DNA of 64,000 nt from Massospora cicadina (taxonomy: Eukaryota > Entomophthoromycota > Entomophthoromycetes > Entomophthorales > Entomophthoraceae), in assembly GCA_022478985.1 (NCBI GenBank), contig JAKSZP010009489.1:48384-112383 (forward strand). The letters are read 5' to 3'. Under the pieces are notes generated by a model, which did not search any database, had not been told where the DNA came from, and saw only the letters and a list, made by a program, of their open reading frames with translations. Shown one piece after another: positions 57,590-64,000 of the stretch. Every line of letters begins with the position of its first letter. Positions within the stretch are counted from its first letter, which is position 1. The position numbers were made by a program, and so were the translations under genes.

Positions 57590-58450
57590 TGGCTTGCCCA
57601 AATTTTAAAGTGGGGCGCGATTTTCCCATCCTAACCCTCATCTAAACTTTAGTGCTGTTTTTAAAGCAGCAGCCAATAAAAATTTAAATTTTTAAAAATT
57701 TGTCAGAATTACAAAATTCTGAGCTGATGGCTGAGACAGTTTTGGCTGAGCTGCCATGGTCAACTTTTGCAGCAATCAGGTTCTGCTATTGCACCACTCC
57801 AGTGACTGGACCAGCATTATATTAGTTAAATCCATTCAAGTGCCTTGAATGGCTCAATGACAGTGACTGGCCGTTTAATGTCAAGCTAGATTTTGCTTTG
57901 GAGATTTTTTTGAAAATCCTTCTGATTTGCCTTCCACTGTTTTTTTCTAAAAAAGCTTTTTCTGGTTATAAAATATATATGAAATGGTGGTAGAAGCAGC
58001 AGCTGCTCTGGACAACACCCTCCTCCACTAACATATCCATGGGGTGATGGAACCCCTTATTGAGGGTGTTCTCATCCCAAATTTTCCCCATGTTTTTGAT
58101 GAGGATGAAAATTATGAAATTGAGGAGCTCGCTTTTGTAGCAAGCCATGCTTGCATCAACATAGCAAAAACTTCTTTGTTTGACCCCAATTATACTCAAA
58201 CCTGACAGCGCATCAAGTCATTCACTTGTGTGTCAGCTCTAATACTTTTGCTGAGCGTCAACTTTCTCAATATGTTGAGGCAATGGACATTGCTGGCCTC
58301 ATAAATGAACAAAACCCACAATTATACCTACTTATGCCTCATGTTGCTGATGCTTCTACCCCAATGTTGTCTGCCATGGTCCACAAGCTAAAGCAGGTGC
58401 AAAACATAAGTTTCCCCAAAGCTTCCTCGCCTTCTGATATAGCTTCCTAG
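57590..58450 (+). pseudogene. ORF1-like protein, copy 3, C-terminal part
   Basis: It continues copy 3 after element H. LQPNFPHVFDEDENYEIEEL-like text is followed by an open block 58,226-58,450 reading FAERQLSQYVEAMDIAGLIN, MPHVADASTPMLSAMVHKLK and SPSDIAS, then TAG. The end corresponds exactly to copy 2 (SPSDMAS). Confidence 0.6.
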
Positions 58451-58587
58451 GCTGTTAGCTGAGGTGCCATATTAGGAATTTTTTAATGTATGATAATCCC
58501 TTTGTTTGACCCATTTGCAAATAAAGATGCATGGTAGCTCCCCCTTTTGGGTTGGGCACCAATAGTGCTAAAAAATGACCCTTTTAT

Positions 58588-58646
58588 AGATTAGAATGTC
58601 CCTCCTTTATGTTGGGACCACCTAGTGTTAAAAAAAGGACCTATTT
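58588..58646 (+). mobile_element. Second tail-only insertion, target of copy 3
   Basis: Right after copy 3 comes a short stretch ending GTTGGGACCACCTAGTGTTA plus seven A, then GGACC. The sequence left of copy 3 (AAAAAGGACC, 54,481-54,490) repeats the sequence right of the tail (AAAAAAAGGACC). Before copy 3 arrived, an insert of about 55 bp consisting only of a retroposon 3' end therefore sat here with a duplication of about 10 bp. Copy 3 then inserted into its left border. Confidence 0.6.
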
Positions 58647-59178
58647 GCCAATTTTGCAAACTCTATAACAAATATTAAAGCATATGCTTGGCCAAACCCT
58701 TCCAAAAAATAACACAGCAGGGGAATTTTCTCCTTTTCATGCTTACTTTTATTTGTTTTTTTATTAATATCTATTATGAAATAAGTGTATGATTATGTAA
58801 CAACTTTAGTCTATTATTCATACTTTCACTTTCTTGTCACTAATTCATGGAGAATTTACAAAAGCCTCCTAAGATCAATTTTACCTTACAGTTTATTTGA
58901 GGTATGCTGAACAGGGGACGTCCATTTTCCATTACAGTACTAGGTTTACTTGTAACTAATAAGTGTGTAATAATATCATAGAAGCTTATAGATTTCTGCT
59001 TCTAGCATTATAAAGAAGTCTTATACTAAGTTTTATAGTTTTCTTGAAATTTACCATTTTAATTTAACAAATTCTAGCACAGCTTTTGTACATATTTGCT
59101 TTGGTATATCTATTAATAAAATACAAGGCCAAATTATAAAATGGTTTTAAATATGCCTTGCTATTCCATAGCTAATTT
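58647..59178. other. AT-rich intergenic sequence
   Basis: Strongly AT-rich, no recognisable gene or repeat. Confidence 0.5.
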
Positions 59179-59180
59179 TA

Positions 59181-59444
59181 CAGGGTTTTCCAGGCCAATT
59201 TATATATTTTACATTGATTTTGGCATCCATTACAGACCATTTAATATATTTTCATCAATTTTTGCATCTATGGGCAAATTTTACCTAAATTTTTAATAAA
59301 ATCAAAAAACAAACATATATGAAATGCCTGTTATGAATATAAAAATCAATAAAAAATACATGAATTAGCCTATAATGGATGCAAAAATCAATGAAAAATA
59401 TATGAAATGGCCTGTAATGGATTTAATTTGGCCTTTAAACCCTG
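59181..59444. mobile_element. 264-bp MITE-like foldback with TA duplication
   Basis: It begins CAGGGTTTTCCAGGCC and ends GGCCTTTAAACCCTG, imperfect terminal inverted repeats, each flanked by TA (59,179-59,180; 59,445-59,446). The arms carry repeats of a unit around CATCCATTACAGGCCATTT and ATATATTTTTCATTGATTTT. TA targets and CAGGG ends suggest a Tc1/mariner-like helper; no transposase is present. Confidence 0.7.
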
Positions 59445-59850
59445 TATGTCTTTTACTTAAGGGTTGTTCACTAAACTTTTTATAATCAGGCCTGTTTAAA
59501 AATATTAATATTGTATATTGAGGATACCTTAAATATAAACTAATTAAAATCAAGATAGTATTATCTATGCAAATGGATCTGTAACCTCTATTTGGTCATA
59601 AAATTAGCCCAAAAATATTAAACTTTAAGAATCTTGATTTTAGTGTTTCTTAAAAAGCTAATTATCTTATATTAAAAATGCTAAATGGAATTTTATTTGC
59701 TTTTATTGATAACTAGCCAATTACATAGCATTGCTTGGGTTTATGGTTTACTGGCTGGCTCTAATTGAATATTTTAGTTTTTATAATATAGATGGTCATT
59801 GCTAAGTTAATCCTTTCAATGGTTTTTAATCCTTTATTTTTTGTCCCTTA

Positions 59851-60403
59851 CCCTTTCAATGATTTGATACATATATGCATCCAAAAATTAGAGGTTTATG
59901 TAAATCTAAAAATGTATATATGTGTCCAAAAAATGAGGATAATGTAAAGCTAAAAACTCATATATGCATCCCAGATAAAAGGGTTGCATATATTTTATTC
60001 CAAATTTTTTTGCATATTTATGTTACAAACAAGATCAAAATAATTATAAAAATTGTAAATGGTGGTTAAAAAATTCTTGCCAAATTTAAGGGCTAAAATA
60101 CCAGATATTTTGTTGGGACCATCTAGTACTAAAAAAAAATACCAGATATTTTTGAAAATTAATGAAAGGGGTAAATTTGGCAAGAATTTTTTAGCTACTA
60201 TTTACACTTTTTTAAGTATTTTGATCCTTGTTTGTAACATAAATATTCAGTAAATTTTGGAAAAAAATATATGCAACTCTCATTTTTTAAATGCATTTAT
60301 GATTTTTAAATTTATATTACCCTCATTTTTTGGATGCATATATGCATTTCTAGATTTATAACCTTATTTTGGATGCATATATGCATCAAAATCATTGAAA
60401 GGG
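59851..60403. mobile_element. 553-bp foldback element
   Basis: The left arm (from CCCTTTCAATGATTTGAT) and the reverse complement of the right arm (ending ATCATTGAAAGGG) align over about 240 bp. Each arm contains 2-3 repeats of about 44 bp built on CATATATGCATCCAAAAAATGAGG-type units. The inner stems include TTCTTGCCAAATTTA and its complement. Coding capacity is nil. A tail-only insertion interrupts the centre. Confidence 0.7.
60095..60152 (+). mobile_element. Third tail-only insertion, inside the foldback
   Basis: AAAATACCAGATATTTT occurs at 60,095-60,111 and exactly again at 60,136-60,152 (17 bp). Between them are 24 bases reading GTTGGGACCATCTAGTACTA plus A-run. Sequence and orientation marks equal the 54,310-54,328 insertion. 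Confidence 0.75.
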
Positions 60404-61358
60404 TTGAAAAAGTAGCTGAATCTATCTAATTGACTAAATACCTAGTAAATTGCTTAGCAAAACCATTAAACCTATCAAATCAACTGAATAATTAACTGCT
60501 AGTTGAAATAATATATCAATTCACATTAATATTATTATTTTCATATCCTAATCAACTTTTATATGAGTTTACCATGATTAAAAAAACTGCCTACGTTGGT
60601 TCCCCTGTGTTATACAATTGCAAGCCTGATATATTGAAAATAGTGGTTCAGAGAAAAATAATAAAAATATTGGCCAAAAGACCATGGTCAATTTTTCGGT
60701 GGAACCTGTCAGGGACTGGTACTACTTTATCCCAGTTTGTGATAGCAAGCTGCAAACTTGCTAACCCTGAGCTAAAGGACCAGTATAACAAAGGGGCAGT
60801 GCATACCATATAGAGAATAGCAAGGGCAATTGGGTGGTTTAACTTTAAAGAAGGAAGAATTGTTTCAACCACTCCCATTCCTGTTAAGACCAGTACACCA
60901 GCTATGTTTGGATGTGGAAGTAATGGAAGAGAGATTTGTTCAGGTATAGGTGTTTCTACACATGGTTATAGGTTTTATTAAATAAATGGTTTGACTGTAT
61001 AGCTTGTTTACTATATGATATATGGAACTATCATAATTAAATAATATACTTAAAGGATTTAGCATATGATAATATTTTATTGACCACAAAGACCAACCAT
61101 CTGAATAGCCTAGTTTTATATCTCATCCAACTTCCTGGACTTACCTAAGCTTAATTGATTTTTAAATGGAGCACTATACTTCTTTTTATATTATTGGATT
61201 GTACCTTGCATATGATTTTGAATGCAGTGGAAATTGTCTCAGTTTCATTGTACATTCATTTTGGTGCAATTAATTGACTCAATATCATTGCAATTAGAGT
61301 AATTTAAGCAATTGATTGAATAAAACTCATTACATATATGATTCAATATACAAATAAT
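60404..61358. other. AT-rich intergenic sequence, one doubtful ORF
   Basis: No gene can be supported. An open frame of 79 codons at 60,574-60,813 (MIKKTAYVGSPVLYNCKPDI...) lies in a slightly GC-richer stretch, followed by PIPVKTSTPAMFGCGSNG-like text in another frame. It may be a relic of an unknown repeat; I recognise no domain. Confidence 0.4.
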
Positions 61359-62021
61359 TGATCCAACTTTAGCACAAATCCTCTTGATCTGATGTATTGT
61401 ATCTGAAATTTCAGGAATACCTCTAATATCAGGCTTTACCCTGACAGAACCCCTCAAATTGGGGTAATGCCTCTAATAATAATTGGGCAAATAAAATGAG
61501 TTTGGGCGGTCAGATTGCACCAAATTACCAGCTAAATTTGAAGAGTTCCTTGGAGGCTCCTCTCCAGGCCACTTTCACTTTAATAAAACCTATACTGCAG
61601 AGACCGGCCCCTTTTATAGGGTCAGAGGATTCATAAAAAGTGTAAAAATTTTCTAGCTTACTGATTAGGTAAAATACAACAAAACCTTATGCATAGACTT
61701 ATCTTAACTGCCCTTCATTGGCCATCTTGTCAAAGTGAAGTGAGTCTTCCAAGCTCCAATAGATCAAATCTCAATATTCTCTAATTCAGACTTTAAAAAG
61801 CAATTTAAACTTTGAGCCTCAATATTTTAAATACTAAGTATCAATTTATGATGAGGGTTCGTTTTCTTACCCCACGGCAACTAATAAATATATAAAATAT
61901 ATAACTTTCTAGTATTTTAGTATTTTATTATCAATGGTGAAATTTAACCCCCTAAATAAAAATTGCTGGACTTTAGGTGCAAAACGCACCAGTGAGCATC
62001 TGAAAAACATAGAGTCCAACA
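61359..62021 (+). repeat. Solo LTR of the E/F family
   Basis: It is homologous to the E and F LTRs in their transcriptional sense. The end AACATAGAGTCCAACA matches the E LTR end AAGAATCCAACA. CCTTTTATAGGG at about 61,610-61,621 is the complement of the conserved CCCTATAAAAG, and the TTGGGCAAATAAAATGAGTTT block matches E. The left border is approximate and no TSD is evident (CTCTG follows the right end). Confidence 0.7.
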
Positions 62022-62444
62022 CTCTGTTGCATAGATGTGTGTGCCAAACTTGGTTGAAATTGGTACAGCAGTTTAGAAGATATGGAACATATTTACCCAC
62101 ACATATATATACATAAAATACCTTTTATTTGTATTAAGATATTTATAGCCTATGCTCCTTTAAGTTCACTTTATAACAAATAACAACTTACATAATAGAG
62201 TTTGCACTGATATAATCTTCAAGCGAAAATATCTTTATTTTAAAATAATGACATATACAACCCCAAATCCAAGTAAAAGCCTTTAAATACACGTAAAATT
62301 TAATTGTGTGCTTGCAGTGCGTTCAAGGTAACCATGTCCTTGATTAAACGCGATTGTCAAAGATGGCTGTCAAAGGCATCTACCAGACTAGGTTTACTGA
62401 TTAAATAATTTTTTTGCTGCTGTTGTACATGAAAACTTGCTCTA
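62022..62444. other. Intergenic, downstream of RAD52
   Basis: AT-rich sequence between the solo LTR and the RAD52 stop codon. It should hold the RAD52 3' end signals; none can be fixed. Confidence 0.4.
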
Positions 62445-64000
62445 TTAAAATCCGCAGTGCCTTTTCAAATCAGGGTGATCGCCTAGTGTCTGGTTCCCAG
62501 TTCCAGTTTTTGGATCAGTTAAAGTTCTCTTAGAACGTGAAACTAATGGAGAAGCTACTTTCCTCAAACTTGCAGCTGATACAAAAGAAGTTGACATGCT
62601 GATCCCACCCATACCATCATTATCACAAAAACTAGTTTTTGACATCTGTTTAGAAGAGCATGCATTGGTACTACTTAAAGTAATATTTGTTAATGCTTCG
62701 TTATGAGATCCTTTGTACGCATTCGTTTGCTCATTACAAACTACTTTATTACTGAGTGCGGCTATTTCGTCTTCATCGATCTGACCAAAACCTACATAGG
62801 ATTAGTATGAAAAATAAAACTATACTTCAATAAGGCTTCAAAAAAACGAAATTAACACGAGTATTGTAAGCCGCTAGCATATAAAATTAAATGTAGCTTT
62901 AAAAGGGTAAACATGGTTTAAAATCATTCCAGCTTATCTCTGAAGAAGCGAACAAAATAACACTTCTAGACCCTTTTTTGATTAAACACATTTAAAATCC
63001 CTAAAAACAATACTTACTGGTATCAATAAAATCAAAATCAAGAGAATCCTCTCGAAGGTTAGGTTGCCCTGTGCTTACTGATTATCAAAATATTAGCTAT
63101 ATCATATGTAACAAGCGGTTTACAATACTTTAATTTCTGCATACTCAGCAAAAACATATCTACTAATATAAAAGATAAACAAAGGTAATTACTTGCGTCC
63201 ACATCCGATTTTCCTCTATTGAGGTTGTTTGAGGCAGATATTTGGGCGTGATCTTCACTAGAGCCTCCAGGCTGAGCCGTTTGTCCAAAATTTGATAAGG
63301 CGGGCGTTAAAACCTCATTTTTGACTGGATAAATGCCATGGGAGGATGAACTTGCTGGTGGATCTGAAACAACCATATTAGAGGAGCTTAAACTAGAGCC
63401 AAATTGGTTATCTGGGGTTAAGCAAGCATCTTACCGCATCGGATTCTTGGTGCTGGCGTCCGTGCTCAAAGGGGTTGGGACATAGAAACTCGAAGTCGCA
63501 AAACCATTCGGTTTTATGGAGCAGTTGTTAATACCAAAACTTGGCGAGGACTAAAAATACGTCAAGTCAAAATAAAAAAGATTCATACCCTAGTGGGAGC
63601 TTTAGATACAGCCTTTAAATATTCCTTATCGTAAAGACAATTTCCTAGACAATTTCCAAAATATCTTAAAGCGCGCTTGACGGCATCTGTGACCGCTTCT
63701 TTCCTTGCCTTTTGCATCATTAGAAAAATAGAAATAATGCACCTTTTCAAAAGCAGCTCCTTTTGATTTAGAATTTTCCATCATGCCATAGCCAATATCC
63801 TAAATCATTAGAAAAAGAAATTCGCATTAAGCCTCTACTTCATGAAAGCTTCCATCCTTCAAGATAACTCTAACCACGCAGTTTACTCCAACGCTAAATT
63901 TCCCGTCAACTATATCCAGCTAAAATGAATTAGCTAACCACCAAAAGGCGTTACAAAGTCCACGTTAATGTTCACGATGGAAGTTGACCAGCCGTTAAAA
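62445..64000 (-). CDS. RAD52: RAD52-family recombination protein (5' end outside window)
   Basis: Spliced exons on the minus strand: >64,000-63,939, 63,909-63,839, 63,799-63,743, 63,708-63,589, 63,550-63,435, 63,392-63,193, about 63,077-63,018 and 62,791-62,445 (stop TAA). About 343 residues are visible. They include the conserved annealing-domain signatures [66 protein letters not shown] and [16 protein letters not shown], followed by a Ser/Asn-rich tail with an acidic stretch ([19 protein letters not shown]) and a basic C-terminus. Rad52 binds single-stranded DNA and loads Rad51 or anneals strands in double-strand break repair. Phase agrees at every junction. Five introns are 29-42 nt with TCTAATG/CTAA-like branch sites; the last two are about 115 and 226 nt. 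The N-terminal exons lie beyond 64,000. Confidence 0.9.

Larger units (their letters stand above)
54498..58576 (+). mobile_element. ORF1-only retroposon, copy 3 (split by element H)
   Basis: It is bounded by an exact 11-bp duplication GACCCTTTTAT (54,487-54,497 and 58,577-58,587) and ends CACCAATAGTGCTA plus an A-run. Removing element H and its duplication (2,183 bp) leaves about 1,896 bp, matching copy 2 (1,911 bp) end to end. The 5' end has the CTTTTGCTTTGATAGA block. It holds no RT or endonuclease. Confidence 0.8.

Noticed and set aside
54498..58576. Copies 1-3 as host multigene family members
   Set aside because: Each is bounded by its own target duplication and an A-rich end, which indicates retroposition.
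59851..60403. CRISPR-like array from repeated CATATATGCATCC units
   Set aside because: Few, diverged units in inverted arms, no uniform spacers, AT-rich eukaryotic context; it is a foldback element.
60574..60813. A 79-codon ORF as a cellular gene
   Set aside because: No recognisable domain, no supporting neighbours, and frame breaks follow; not enough to call.

Overview
The window looks like a transposon graveyard beside one ordinary gene in a eukaryotic, probably fungal, genome. The evidence is a dense set of Ty3/Gypsy LTR retrotransposons (two lineages have chromodomain integrases), a LINE, foldback elements and, at the right edge, an intron-rich RAD52 homologue. The lineage cannot be fixed from sequence alone. 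RAD52 has very short introns (29-42 nt for five of the seven seen), and decay at CpG sites suggests cytosine methylation. No rRNA, tRNA or CRISPR array was recognised.

Positions 1-50,748 form one nested stack, resolved here from LTR ends and target-site duplications (TSDs). The outermost element, F (minus strand), has its 5' LTR end at 50,748 and continues off the left edge. Inside F sit element A (plus, off the left edge to 31,091; right end opens with TAGTA), an ORF1-only retroposon (copy 2, 34,384-36,294) and element B (plus, 36,917-50,726, TSD CCAGA). Inside A sit element E (minus, 2,417-9,017), chromovirus D (plus, 9,695-17,016, TSD GATAT), ORF1-only copy 1 (17,337-19,268) and element C (plus, 20,857-30,664, TSD GTGAG, two 1,155-bp LTRs). 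Inside B sit a solo D LTR (39,270-40,696, TSD CCAAG), a solo A-type LTR (40,891-41,379) and a LINE (about 43,710-48,910, minus, 12-bp TSD).

From 50,749 to 62,444 there are remnants of another chromodomain Gypsy (G), ORF1-only copy 3 (54,498-58,576, TSD GACCCTTTTAT) and, inside it, a small LTR element (H, 55,407-57,584, TSD GCTGC) with 138-bp tandem repeats. Two foldback/MITE-like elements and a solo E/F-type LTR lie in AT-rich DNA. Three tiny insertions consist only of the extreme 3' tail of a retroposon related to copies 2 and 3. RAD52 occupies 62,445 to beyond 64,000 on the minus strand.

The most novel-looking item is the 1.9-kb ORF1-only retroposon family. It has a CCHC-knuckle gag-like ORF, no reverse transcriptase, 11-20 bp TSDs and A-rich 3' ends, with related 19-bp to about 55-bp tail-only insertions nearby. 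Second is a roughly 340-codon antisense ORF carried between integrase and the 3' LTR of element C. All Gypsy coding regions carry stops or frameshifts; E is the best preserved.
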